Shown in pieces: positions 54,386 to 62,587 of a stretch of DNA of 64,000 nucleotides. The stretch's first letter is position 1, and every line of letters begins with the position of its first letter. The stretch is from Marinimicrococcus sp033875255 (GTDB lineage Bacteria; Pseudomonadota; Alphaproteobacteria; Geminicoccales; Geminicoccaceae). The stretch is from contig JAWZSN010000014.1 of NCBI GenBank assembly GCA_033875255.1, positions 1 to 64,000 on the forward strand. Reading direction: 5' to 3'. The translations under genes were made by a program, and so were the position numbers. The notes under the pieces were generated by a model. The model was not told the origin of the DNA, searched no databases, and saw nothing but the letters and a program-made list of their open reading frames with translations.

Positions 54386-54664
54386 TCAGTCCTCGGGCGT
54401 GGCGGTGAGCTCGGCCAGGCCCGGCAGGCCGCGGTCGCGGAAGACCCGGTCGAGGCCTTCCATCAAGAGGCCGTGCATCTTGACCCGCTCGTCGAAGGCG
54501 AGCTTGCGCAGCTGGTCGTGGACGGGCTCGGGAAGATAGACGGTCTGCTGGCGGACGGCGCGGCGCGGCGGTGCCGCAGCGGCCGGCGGCGGGGCAGGGA
54601 CGGCGGCAGGTGCGGCCGGGGGGCTCTGCAGGATGGCGTCAAGCGAGGTGCGCTTGCGGCTCAT
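54386..54664 (-). CDS. Ribbon-helix-helix partner of ParA (ParB-like role)
   Basis: A 92-aa protein: basic MSRKRTSLDAIL, a Pro/Ala linker (residues 15-35), and a C-terminal ribbon-helix-helix-like segment RQQTVYLPEPVHDQLRKLAF followed by VKMHGLLMEGLDRVFRDRG. It follows parA with a 26-bp overlap, the typical place for the centromere-binding protein of a type Ib partition system. The N-terminal basic tail could stimulate ParA ATPase. Role inferred from context and size. Confidence 0.75.
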   Translation of the reverse strand: MSRKRTSLDAILQSPPAAPAAVPAPPPAAAAPPRRAVRQQTVYLPEPVHDQLRKLAFDERVKMHGLLMEGLDRVFRDRGLPGLAELTATPED

Positions 54665-55286
54665 GTCCGATCTTCTCCAGACGGCTCTCGAGCCAGACCC
54701 ACAAGGCGCGGATCTCCTCCGCGCCCTTGCCGTCCGGCTCGAACTCGACGATTCCCAGCCCCGCACCCTGCGCGTCCTGGAAGGCGTTGCGGGCGACCAC
54801 GCCGACCGGCGCCACCGGCCCCAGCACCTGCAGGCCGAGCTCGGCCTCGCGGATGCGAAAGCCGCGCGGCGGGGTCTGGGTCAGCACGAAGGCGGCCGGC
54901 TTGGCGAGCCGCCTTATGGTCGCCATGGTGGCCGGCGTGGCCTTCATGTCGGCGGGCGTGGGGCGGCATGGCACCACGCAGAAGTCGGCGGCACGGATCG
55001 CCGCCGCCACGCTGGGCTCGTCGCGGCCCGGCGTGTCGACGAGCACATGGCTGAAGCCCTGCGCGCGGGCCGCCTCGAGGGCGCGCGGCAGGTCGCCGGC
55101 GGTAGCCCGCACGAGGCGCGGGGTGGCGGCCTCGCGGTCGTGGTACCAGGCCTCGGCGGTGGCCTGCGGGTCGAGGTCGAGGATCAGGCAGCGAGCGCCC
55201 GCCGCCTCGCCGGCGACGGCGAGGTTGAGGCACAAGGTGGTCTTGCCGCTGCCACCCTTTTGGGTCACGAGAACGATCACGCGCAT
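54639..55286 (-). CDS. parA: ParA-family partition ATPase
   Basis: A 215-aa ATPase with the deviant Walker A VTQKGGSGKTTLCLNLA, Walker A' region ILDLDPQATAEAW and LVDTPGRDEP. It lacks an N-terminal DNA-binding domain, as in small type Ib ParA proteins. It should move the replicon by forming dynamic gradients with the ribbon-helix-helix partner. Start is ATG 55286 (MRVIVLV) or 55298 (MALPMRV); neither has a good ribosome site. It is 5 kb from repA rather than adjacent. Confidence 0.9.
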   Translation of the reverse strand: MRVIVLVTQKGGSGKTTLCLNLAVAGEAAGARCLILDLDPQATAEAWYHDREAATPRLVRATAGDLPRALEAARAQGFSHVLVDTPGRDEPSVAAAIRAADFCVVPCRPTPADMKATPATMATIRRLAKPAAFVLTQTPPRGFRIREAELGLQVLGPVAPVGVVARNAFQDAQGAGLGIVEFEPDGKGAEEIRALWVWLESRLEKIGHEPQAHLA

Positions 55287-55361
55287 GGGCAATGCCATAA
55301 CCCGCGCGGCCCGCCGCGGCCACGCCGCCGGCCTGGCGCACGCCATGAGACGGCGGTGCTG

Positions 55362-55943
55362 TTACCGTTGCGCCACAGTGTCGGCTTGCACGCTTGTGCC
55401 ATGATCGGCTGATGCGGTCATGCCATCGGAGCGACAGGCCGCCTCGAGATAGAGGGCGAGATTGGGTGCCAGGGCCCGGCCGGCGAGCGCGTCCGGCGCC
55501 ACGAACCGCGCCGCGACGATCTCGCGGCGGTCGACCCGCGGCACGGGCGCCACCGGCGGCCGCCAGGTGAAGACATTCTCGACGATGCGCCGGTGCTCGC
55601 TGGTGAACTCCAGGCGCAACGGTCCCTCCAGCGCCTCGGCCGGCGCCACGAGGCCGGTCTCCTCGCGCAGCTCCCGCAAGGCCGCCTCGCGGGCGGTCTC
55701 ATGGGGCCGCCGCCCGCCCGCCGGCAGCTCGAGAAGCCGCCGGTAGGAGGTGCGCACCACCAAAAGCCGGCCCTCCCGCCAGACCGCGACCGAAGCGCCC
55801 TCGGCCGGCGGCCGGCGCAGCCGCCACCAGAGCCGCAACAGCCGGTGCGCCACCCGGTAGGCGAGACGCCAGGCGAGATCGGCCACTGCCCGGGCAGGGC
55901 CCGGTGGCGTCTCGCCAGGATCACCCTCGGCCAAGGCCGTCAT
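55362..55943 (-). CDS. Nudix hydrolase
   Basis: A 193-aa protein. The complete Nudix box is GGRRPHETAREAALRELREE followed by TGL. An amphipathic N-terminal segment rich in Leu, Trp and Arg (LAYRVAHRLLRLWWRLRR) precedes it and could associate with membrane. It hydrolyses a nucleoside diphosphate linked to some moiety; substrate unknown. The ATG at 55943 has AGAGG five bases upstream; earlier in-frame starts add sequence without similarity. It follows parA's promoter region and reads in the same direction. Confidence 0.85.
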   Translation of the reverse strand: MTALAEGDPGETPPGPARAVADLAWRLAYRVAHRLLRLWWRLRRPPAEGASVAVWREGRLLVVRTSYRRLLELPAGGRRPHETAREAALRELREETGLVAPAEALEGPLRLEFTSEHRRIVENVFTWRPPVAPVPRVDRREIVAARFVAPDALAGRALAPNLALYLEAACRSDGMTASADHGTSVQADTVAQR

Positions 55944-56039
55944 GGCGCCTCTTTCCACCCCGATACGCTCATCACCGTATGCCATGATACGGTCTTGCGA
56001 GCACGATGGCATTCCCTGACCAGCGGATCGGCGCGCCGC

Positions 56040-58988
56040 TCAGCCGATGGCGCCCAGATGGTGCACCACCGCCCCGCCGATGCGCCGCACCAGCTCGTGG
56101 TCGCGGGCCATGGGGCGGAACAGCCGGGCATGCTCCTCGGCATAGGACTGGCCGTCATCGCCCGGATAGGTGCTGGGCTCGCCCCAGTCGAGGGGCGGCC
56201 CGGCGGCCTCGAGCCGCGGGAAGATCTCGGCCAGGAGGCGGAGCGCCGGCTCGACCTCGAGGCGGATCACCGCCTCGATCAGCCCGTCATGGGTGGCGGC
56301 ATGGCGGTCGGAGAAGTCGGGGATGCGCACCGCGCGGCGGATCAGCCGCTCGATCAGCGCCAGGCGCAGGGCGTGCAGCATGTGGAGATTGTCGCGGGTG
56401 GCGGCGTCGACGACGATCGGCCGCTCGCCGGCGCGCCGGGTCAGGCGGCGATGGGTGCGCAAGGCGCGGGCGAGGTCCATGTGGTCGCGCTGCAGGATGC
56501 GGAAGATCCTGCCCAGCTTCTCGTGCAGCCCGATGCGCTCGACATGCTCGGCCACGGTGCGCAGCTCCTCGTGCTCGGCCGGATCGCGGGCGGCCTCGGC
56601 GCGGGTCAGCCAGAAGCCCGGATCGAACCGGTCGAGACAGGCCTTCACCACGGCAAGGTCGGTGAACATGAAGGCGTGCTCGACCATGCGCATCAGCCGC
56701 CTGAAGCGCGGACTCTCGCGGTAGAGGGCCAGGAACCGGTCGGGGTCCTTGGCCACCGCCTGGCCGACCCCGCCGATGCTGTTGGCGAGGATCCCCAGCT
56801 GCTGCAGCACCGCATTGTGCGGGATGGCGCGGATCTGCGAGGGATGGTCGAGGGCCGCCGGCCTGCCGCCGGCATCGAACTGGCGGCGCACCGGCCGCGA
56901 CCCCGAGGGGTAGAGCAGGTTGCTGCCATAGACGCCCAGCAGTGCCGCATAGGCCGGCTCCTCGATCACCCGCTCGTTGAAGAGGCGCACCGCGGCGAAG
57001 AACTCGTCGCCATAGGCGCGCTCGGCGTAGAAGGCGTCGGGCTGCTCGTCGAGCGGCTCGAGGACGTGCTCGAGCACCCGGGTCAGCACCGCGAAGGCCG
57101 AGTCCTCGGTGATGAACCACAAATAGCCGTCGCCACCCTGCCAGCTGGTCTCCTGGACCACCTCGAGGCCGGCCGCCTCGAAGCGCCGGCGGCTCTCCGG
57201 CGTGTCGACGTAGCGCAGCCGCTCGGCCAGGCTTTCGGGATGGGCGCCACGGCCGATGCTCTCGCCGTGGGTGTCGAAGATCACCACCTCGATCCCCTCC
57301 AGCCCGTGCCGGGCGAGGAGGCCGGCGAGGCCCAGGCGGATCCGCTCGATCGCCACGGCGGCCGCGGTCTGGCCCAGATAGCGGCCGGCGTCGGAATAGC
57401 CGGTCTGCAGGCACAGCCGGCCGCGGGCCCGCACATAGTCGCGCCAGGCGGGCACCGCCAGCGCGCCTTCCAGGATCGCCACGCCGCGCTCGAGCGCCTT
57501 GCGGGTCTCGAACAGCGGCGAGATGTCGATCCGCTCCTCGACCCCGAAGAGCTTGGCGAAATAGAGCGCTGCCAGGAGGGTCACCGGCGTCTCGCACTCG
57601 GCGATGAGGAAGCGCACCGGCTCGGCGGCGTCGAGATGGCCCAGCATCTGCGCCACCAGCATCATCGCCCGCCGGGCCGTGGCCTTCTCCTGGGCGATCG
57701 AGCCGAAATTGATGCGCACCGGCCGGGCCTCCTCGATCAGCCGGGTCATCGCCGCCAGATAGGTGAGGCGGTGGGCCGGGTCGTCCGGCGCGTGCTCCAT
57801 GCCGGTCTGGCGGCGCAGGGCGTTGTGGAGCTGCAGGGCGTTGATGCGCACATGGGTGGCGGCGGCGGTGAGCCCGAGCGAGGCCACCTCGGCGCGCAGC
57901 ACCGCCAGGGCGCACGCGGCCTCCGGCGTCGTGGCGGCAGCCAAAGCGCGCTCCAGCAGGCCCGCAAGCTCGCCCGCGTCGGCCATGCGAAAGGCGCGAT
58001 GCGCCGCCATGCTGCGGGCTGTCTGGGCGATAGCCTCGGCATCCGGGGAAGCGAAGGCCCGGCATTCGTCCTCGCAGGACTTGAGCGCCAGCGCCAGGCG
58101 CGCCTCGATCAGCTCGAGGAGGGGGCCCAGCTTGTCGCCCTGCGCCAACCCGGCGCGCAGCCCCCTGACGCTCTCGGCATAATGGGCCAGCTGCTCGGCC
58201 TGCATGGCGAGGCGCTTGCCGAAGCTCGCCTGCCAGGGGATGTCGGAGCGGCCGTCCGTGTCGTAGCCGACCCAGCTGGCCACCGAGACCAGGCGCGGCA
58301 CCAGGGCCTGCCAGCGCTCGGGCCAGAGCCCGGCTGCAACCTGCAGCACGATCTTGTGGGTCCGGCGCAGGGCGGCCCGCAGATGGCGGACCACGATCAT
58401 CGCCTGGCGGTGCTCCTCGTCGAGGTCGAGCCGTTCCTCCGGCCGGTGCTGTGCCGCCTCCACCCGCTCCAGGAGGCGTGCACGGGCCTCCTCGTCGAGG
58501 GCCGCGCCGGAGGGATCGCGGCCGAACGCCAGGCTCACCAGGTCGCGCTGCAGGGCGGTGGAGAGGCTGAAGGTCGGGTGGGCGGTCACCACGAAGCCGT
58601 AATGGACCCGCTCCATCCGTGCCGCGAAGGTCTCGAACGCCACGAGCTCGCCTTGGGGGCCGGTGGCCGCCTTGCGGACCAGACCTTCGAGGATGGCGGC
58701 GTTGCGCTCCGGGTCTGCCTCGCCCAGATAGGCGCGCAACCGGGCCGCCCGGCCGGTGAAGGCATCGAGGGTGAGACGCCGGACCAGACCCTCGAGCGCC
58801 TCCTCGTCGACCTGGCCGGCCGCCAGCCTGCCGCCGAGGGTGGTCGCGAGAAGCTGGATGGGGTTGGCGAAGGGGTCCTGCTCGGCCGTCGCCCGGGCAT
58901 CCGCCAGCAGCCGCGCCAGCTCGTCGAGCAGGGCCGGGCGGGTGTCTTGCGTGGAAAGCCGGGCAGCGGCGGCGGGATCGGTGGTCAT
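56040..58988 (-). CDS. Phosphoenolpyruvate carboxylase-like protein with altered active site
   Basis: A 982-aa protein with PEPC length and order. Present: VVTAHPTFSLSTALQRD (about residue 133, His138 region), LQTGYSDAGRYLG (about 528), VVIFDTHGESIGRG (about 570) and GSRPVRRQ...QIRAIPHNA (Arg699/Arg713 region). But GYSDxxKD has Arg in place of Lys546, FHGRGGSIGRGG has become FDTHGESIGRGA (His579 and Arg581 lost), the WxQxR after LRAIP is gone, and the C-terminal QNTG is absent (ends HHLGAIG). It may be a paralogue with a different reaction. The ATG at 58988 follows GAGGAAAG. Divergent from aroE. Confidence 0.8.
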   Translation of the reverse strand: MTTDPAAAARLSTQDTRPALLDELARLLADARATAEQDPFANPIQLLATTLGGRLAAGQVDEEALEGLVRRLTLDAFTGRAARLRAYLGEADPERNAAILEGLVRKAATGPQGELVAFETFAARMERVHYGFVVTAHPTFSLSTALQRDLVSLAFGRDPSGAALDEEARARLLERVEAAQHRPEERLDLDEEHRQAMIVVRHLRAALRRTHKIVLQVAAGLWPERWQALVPRLVSVASWVGYDTDGRSDIPWQASFGKRLAMQAEQLAHYAESVRGLRAGLAQGDKLGPLLELIEARLALALKSCEDECRAFASPDAEAIAQTARSMAAHRAFRMADAGELAGLLERALAAATTPEAACALAVLRAEVASLGLTAAATHVRINALQLHNALRRQTGMEHAPDDPAHRLTYLAAMTRLIEEARPVRINFGSIAQEKATARRAMMLVAQMLGHLDAAEPVRFLIAECETPVTLLAALYFAKLFGVEERIDISPLFETRKALERGVAILEGALAVPAWRDYVRARGRLCLQTGYSDAGRYLGQTAAAVAIERIRLGLAGLLARHGLEGIEVVIFDTHGESIGRGAHPESLAERLRYVDTPESRRRFEAAGLEVVQETSWQGGDGYLWFITEDSAFAVLTRVLEHVLEPLDEQPDAFYAERAYGDEFFAAVRLFNERVIEEPAYAALLGVYGSNLLYPSGSRPVRRQFDAGGRPAALDHPSQIRAIPHNAVLQQLGILANSIGGVGQAVAKDPDRFLALYRESPRFRRLMRMVEHAFMFTDLAVVKACLDRFDPGFWLTRAEAARDPAEHEELRTVAEHVERIGLHEKLGRIFRILQRDHMDLARALRTHRRLTRRAGERPIVVDAATRDNLHMLHALRLALIERLIRRAVRIPDFSDRHAATHDGLIEAVIRLEVEPALRLLAEIFPRLEAAGPPLDWGEPSTYPGDDGQSYAEEHARLFRPMARDHELVRRIGGAVVHHLGAIG

Positions 58989-59161
58989 GCTCGGGCGTCT
59001 TTCCTCGGGAATCCGGTGGCGCGGACAACACACCAAGCGCCGCCGCAGCGCAAGGCAGCGACAGGCCGGGCCCGCCTCGCTTCTTGACGGCGCCGCCGAT
59101 TCGCCGAAGCTCGCGGCGGCCGGAGGACGGCGGGATCGTGGCGCGGGGCAGGGGAGCGAGC

Positions 59162-60022
59162 ATGCTGGCATCGGGTGGCGCACGGGTGGCGGGGGTCATG
59201 GGCTGGCCCGTCAGGCATTCCCTCTCGCCGCGCCTGCACGGCTTCTGGTTCGAGCGGCACGGTATCGACGGGCTCTACGTGCCGCTGCCGGTTCGCCCCG
59301 AGGATCTGGCGGACGCCTTTCGCGTGCTGCCGCGCCTGGGGCTTTCCGGCTGGAACGTCACCCTGCCGCACAAGGAGGCGGCGTTGCGGCTGGTCGACGA
59401 GCATGATCCGGCGGCCCTGCGGATGGGAGCGGTCAATACCGTCCTGGTGCTCGAGGACGGCCGCACCCGCGGGCTCAATACCGACGGCTACGGGTTTCTC
59501 GCCAATCTCGAGGAGAGCGCGCCCGGCTGGCGGGAGCAGGCCGGTGCCGCGGTGCTGGTCGGCACTGGCGGGGCCACCCGGGCGGTCGCCTGGGCGTTGC
59601 ACGGGGCGGGCCGCCGGCAGCTGCGGCTGGTCAACCGCACCCCGGCCAAGGCCGAGAGTCTGGCCGGCGAGCTGGCCGCGGCCGGCGCGGAGGTCGAGGT
59701 CATGGCCTGGGAGGAGCGCGCCGCCGCCCTCGAGGGAGCCTGCCTGCTGGTCAACGGCACCAGCCTCGGGATGAGCGGCCAGCCGGCGCTGGACCTGCCG
59801 TTGGAGGCCCTGCCGCGCCAGGCGGTGGTGAGCGACCTGGTCTATGTGCCGCTGGAGACCGACCTGCTGCGCCAGGCCCGCGAGCGCGGCAACCGCGCCG
59901 TCGACGGGCTGGACATGCTGCTGCACCAGGCGGTGCCAGGCTTCACCCACTGGGGCGGCACCGTGCCGGCCGTCGACGCGGCGCTGCGCGCCTGCCTTCT
60001 CGAGGCCCTGGCGGCTCGCTAG
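59162..60022 (+). CDS. aroE: Shikimate dehydrogenase AroE
   Basis: A 286-aa enzyme: VAGVMGWPVRHSLSPRLHGF (shikimate-binding Ser pair), GWNVTLPHKEAAL (catalytic Lys), GAVNTVL, LNTDGYGFLANL (Asp), NADP loop VLVGTGGATRAVAWAL, VNRTPAKAE and the C-terminal VDGLDMLLHQAVPGFTHW. It reduces 3-dehydroshikimate to shikimate with NADPH. The ATG at 59162 has GGGGAG six bases upstream. It stands alone beside the origin, away from the usual coaE/dnaQ neighbours, so it may be a second copy in the genome. Confidence 0.94.
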   Translation: MLASGGARVAGVMGWPVRHSLSPRLHGFWFERHGIDGLYVPLPVRPEDLADAFRVLPRLGLSGWNVTLPHKEAALRLVDEHDPAALRMGAVNTVLVLEDGRTRGLNTDGYGFLANLEESAPGWREQAGAAVLVGTGGATRAVAWALHGAGRRQLRLVNRTPAKAESLAGELAAAGAEVEVMAWEERAAALEGACLLVNGTSLGMSGQPALDLPLEALPRQAVVSDLVYVPLETDLLRQARERGNRAVDGLDMLLHQAVPGFTHWGGTVPAVDAALRACLLEALAAR

Positions 60023-60040
60023 GAGGCCGATGGCGAGAAG

Positions 60041-60077
60041 GAAGCCGGGCGCAGCGCTCCCGCCCGGCTTCTTTTTT
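60041..60077 (+). terminator. Intrinsic terminator after aroE
   Basis: GAAGCCGGGCG (60041-60051) pairs perfectly with CGCCCGGCTTC (60061-60071) around CAGCGCTCC, followed by TTTTTT. The loop and the downstream GGTCGGTTGGCGGCGGC recall the dispersed family. Confidence 0.92.
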
Positions 60078-60205
60078 CCTGGCTCTGGTCGGTTGGCGGC
60101 GGCGGCCGGGCGGGGGCGGCCGCCGTTAGAAAGTTAAATATATTTGTAGTTAGAACGTTACCCGTCTGGATTTGTCTTTTCCTGCAAGGGGTTGAGCAGG
60201 AAAAA

Positions 60206-60556
60206 TGTGAACGATGTACCGAACATGCGTGAATGATGTACCGAGTCGATTTGTGAACGATGTACCGAATCGATGTGAACGATGTACCGAGCTCGCCGGC
60301 CCGCCCGGCCCCTTCCGCCCGGCCCCTTGTGGATAAGTCTCCAGACTTTGTGAACGATGTACCGAATCGGCCGACACCGCCTGCCGCGCGGTGTCCCGGG
60401 CGGGCCCGGCCGGGGCAATGTGAATGATGTACCGAATCGGCGGCCGGTCGCAGCGGGTCCTGCGGTCCCATGGCGGCCAATGTGAATGATGTACCGAACA
60501 GGCCGGCGGCGCGGGGCGAGGCGAGGGGGGCGGGTGGTGTGAATGATGTACCGAAC
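60206..60556 (+). repeat. Eight RepA-binding iterons
   Basis: Consensus TGTGAAYGATGTACCGARY, 19 bp. Copies start at 60206, 60228, 60252, 60274, 60349, 60419, 60481 and 60538, all in the same orientation. The first four are spaced 22-24 bp, about two helical turns; the rest are 57-75 bp apart. A ninth copy lies at 61613 upstream of repA. Confidence 0.95.
60328..60336 (-). promoter_or_regulatory. DnaA box
   Basis: TTATCCACA on the minus strand, the perfect consensus, between iterons 4 and 5. Confidence 0.85.
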
Positions 60557-60570
60557 AGGCCGCGCCGCGC

Positions 60571-61473
60571 TCAGGCGTCCGGGGTCAGCAGCAGCTCGGG
60601 GGCCTTCTGGCCGCGCGGCCAGAACGAGACCAGGATGCGCTCGTTGCTGGCCCAACGCCTGCCGTCGAGGCCGCTCTTCTCGGCCGCCGCGCGCTCCTTG
60701 GGGTCGAAGCTCATGGCGATGTGGTAGTCGGGCAGGCCGTCCTGCTCGACCACCCGCTTGAGCTGCGGCTTGAAGAAGCGCGGCTCGAGCACCGAGCCGC
60801 ATTTCTCGATCAGCCGGGGCAGGGTGATCACCCAGCGCTGCTGGTAGCCGCAATGTTTGCGGGCGAGCTCGTAGAGCCGGCGCTCGAGCCCCATGCTCAG
60901 CTCGAAATAGCTGGGATTGATGGTCAGCACCCGACGGTCCTGGACGATCGCCCGGAACATCCACTCGTTGAGGGTGATCTCGCAGGCCGCCATGGTCTTC
61001 TTGCCGGCCTTGTTCTTGCGCTCGATGATGCGGAACGTCTCGATCCAGCCGAAGCCGCGCCGCTCCTTGCTCTCGCCCGCCTCGATGGTGGTCAAGATGG
61101 TGGTCGAGCGCAGCCGGAACATGGCGTCCAGCAAGAGCTCGTAGGCGCGCTTGCCCGAGCCGCGGCCGGTGACCTGGAGGAGATTGTGGGCGTTGAAGCG
61201 GATCGTCTTGTCGACCGGCAGGCCGCGCTCGAGCCGGTCGTTGATGATCGAGGCCACGTAGATCAGGACGTCCTTGTCCCAGATCGTGGCGATGCCGCGA
61301 TCGCCCGGCCGCACCTCGATCCGCACCTTGCCGTCGTCATAGACCAGCGGCTTGAGCCGCGGGGTCTTCTGCAGCGAGAAGAACGGGAACTCCATGAGCG
61401 CCCGGTCGTCCTTCATGGGCGCGTTGATCAGGCTGTCGAGGAACAGGTCGACCTGCTTGCCGGCACCGCTCAC
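60571..61473 (-). CDS. repA: Replication initiator RepA (RPA family)
   Basis: A 300-aa plasmid initiator of the RPA type found in alphaproteobacterial plasmids: DLFLDSLINAPMKDDRALME, FPFFSLQKTPRLKPLVYDD, IYVASIINDRLERGLPVDKT, LQVTGRGSGKRAYELLLDAM, SYFELSMGLERRLYELARKH and WVITLPRLIEKCG. It should bind the iterons and open the AT-rich region with DnaA. The start is GTG at 61473 with GGAG eight bases upstream. Iterons lie downstream of its 3' end and one lies upstream near the promoter, giving a route for autoregulation. Confidence 0.93.
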   Translation of the reverse strand: MSGAGKQVDLFLDSLINAPMKDDRALMEFPFFSLQKTPRLKPLVYDDGKVRIEVRPGDRGIATIWDKDVLIYVASIINDRLERGLPVDKTIRFNAHNLLQVTGRGSGKRAYELLLDAMFRLRSTTILTTIEAGESKERRGFGWIETFRIIERKNKAGKKTMAACEITLNEWMFRAIVQDRRVLTINPSYFELSMGLERRLYELARKHCGYQQRWVITLPRLIEKCGSVLEPRFFKPQLKRVVEQDGLPDYHIAMSFDPKERAAAEKSGLDGRRWASNERILVSFWPRGQKAPELLLTPDA

Positions 61474-61510
61474 CCGTCGCTCTCCTCGAGGACGCCTGCG
61501 CGCTCGGGGA

Positions 61511-61631
61511 CCCCGCGGGCGTCTGCCCGCTTGTGAACCCCGCGGGCGTCCGCCTGCTTGTGAGCCCCGCGGGCGTCGGCCCGCTTGTGAACCCCGCGGG
61601 CATCCGCCCGCTTGTGAACGATGTACCGAAC
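61511..61631. repeat. Four 27-bp repeats running into a ninth iteron, upstream of repA
   Basis: Units at 61511-61537, 61538-61564, 61565-61591 and 61592-61618, pattern CCCCGCGGGCGTC-N-GCC-N-GC-TTGTGAA. Each holds GCGGGC-GTCT-GCCCGC-like hairpin symmetry. The terminal TGTGAA of unit 4 is also the first six bases of an iteron (61613-61631). They sit between repA and the small upstream gene. Confidence 0.9.
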
Positions 61632-61642
61632 CGGCGGCCGGC

Positions 61643-61891
61643 TCATCGGGATGGCCCCCGCCTGCGGCGGTCGCGGATCTCGGCCGCCGGCACGGCGTAG
61701 CCCGCCCCCTGCAGCGCCTCGAGCACCAGCGCCCGCATGGTGGTCTCCTCGGCCGCCATGCGCCGGCGCAGCTCGCGCACCACCGCCGCCGGCAGGCTCA
61801 AGGTGAGCTTGCGGTCGGCGCTCCGCGCTTCCTCCGCCTTCTGCCGCCCGTCCAGCCCAGCACCCATGCGGCGCGTCATCTCCCGGTCCAT
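61643..61891 (-). CDS. Ribbon-helix-helix protein upstream of repA
   Basis: An 82-aa protein with SADRKLTLSLPAAVVRELRR as DNA-binding strand and first helix and MAAEETTMRALVLEALQG as second helix. It stands immediately upstream of the iteron/27-bp array and repA in the same direction, so it could be a copy-number regulator or a remnant antitoxin. Start is uncertain among ATGs at 61891 and 61879 and a third at 61867; no well-spaced ribosome site decides. The start region holds CTATAG and CTATGG words that may be its operator. Confidence 0.65.
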   Translation of the reverse strand: MDREMTRRMGAGLDGRQKAEEARSADRKLTLSLPAAVVRELRRRMAAEETTMRALVLEALQGAGYAVPAAEIRDRRRRGPSR

Positions 61892-62091
61892 CAGCCATAG
61901 ATACAGCTATAGGCCAGGTGCCTGTGTAAGCCGTCCCGGCCCCGGCTGTCGAGCGGGGGCCGTCATAGCCCCGACGCCGGTTCGGGGATGATCCCGATGT
62001 GGATCAATGCACCGCCGGGGCCCGGGATGGAGTATCATGGCCAGGAGTGCGCCCCGGCCCGGGGAGCGCTCGCCCAAGGAGGGAGGGGGCC

Positions 62092-62580
62092 ATGGATTTC
62101 AAGGCGCTGATGCCGTTCGGGCGTGGTGAGCAGGGCGAGGATCCGTTCAGCTCGATGCGGCGCGAGCTCGACCGCGTGTTCGACAACATGACCAGGAGCA
62201 TGAGCCTCGCCCGCCCGGCCGTGGGTTTGGGGGCGATGGCGCCGAGGCTCGACGTCAAGGACACCGGCGAGGCCATCGAGGTCCATGCCGAGCTGCCGGG
62301 CGTGGAGGAGAAGGACGTCGAGGTCCAGTATGCCGGCGGCATGCTCACCCTGCGCGGCGAGAAGAAGCAGGAGCGCGAGGAGAAGGAGAAGGGCTACTAC
62401 CTCATGGAGCGCGCCTATGGCAGCTTCATGCGGCAGATCCCGATGCCGGTGGAGATCGACGAGGCGAGGATCTCCGCCCGTTTCGAGAAGGGCGTGCTCT
62501 CGGTGGTCCTGCCGAAATCCCCGGAAGCCGCCGGCAAGGTCAAGAAGATCGAGATCGGCAAGACCGGCGCCGGCTCGTAA
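62092..62580 (+). CDS. Hsp20-family small heat shock protein
   Basis: A 162-aa chaperone. The alpha-crystallin domain (about residues 50-150) contains APRLDVKDTGEAIEVHAELP, GVEEKDVEVQYAGGMLTLRG, ERAYGSFMRQIPMP and KGVLSVVLPKSP (GVLxVxLPK). It holds unfolding proteins in a refoldable state. AAGGAGGGAGG lies five bases before the ATG at 62092. Small Hsp20 genes are frequent on secondary replicons. No heat-shock promoter or ROSE-type thermometer was identified in the 200 bp upstream. Confidence 0.93.
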   Translation: MDFKALMPFGRGEQGEDPFSSMRRELDRVFDNMTRSMSLARPAVGLGAMAPRLDVKDTGEAIEVHAELPGVEEKDVEVQYAGGMLTLRGEKKQEREEKEKGYYLMERAYGSFMRQIPMPVEIDEARISARFEKGVLSVVLPKSPEAAGKVKKIEIGKTGAGS

Positions 62581-62587
62581 GGGCACG

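Larger units (their letters stand above)
60124..60556. other. Replication origin (oriV) of the secondary replicon
   Basis: An AT-rich segment at 60124-60165 (TTAGAAAGTTAAATATATTT and following) is a likely unwinding element in very GC-rich DNA. Beyond it lie eight 19-bp iterons and a perfect DnaA box, ending 15 bp before the repA stop. Together with repA this is the complete layout of an iteron-type origin. Confidence 0.9.

Noticed and set aside
55593..59087. 1164-codon plus-strand frame opposite the PEPC-like gene
   Set aside because: Antisense shadow; the minus-strand protein has recognisable conserved motifs in order, the plus-strand one has none.
61511..61618. Possible CRISPR array
   Set aside because: The 27-bp units are contiguous with no spacers, and no cas genes are present. 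They belong to the replication control region.
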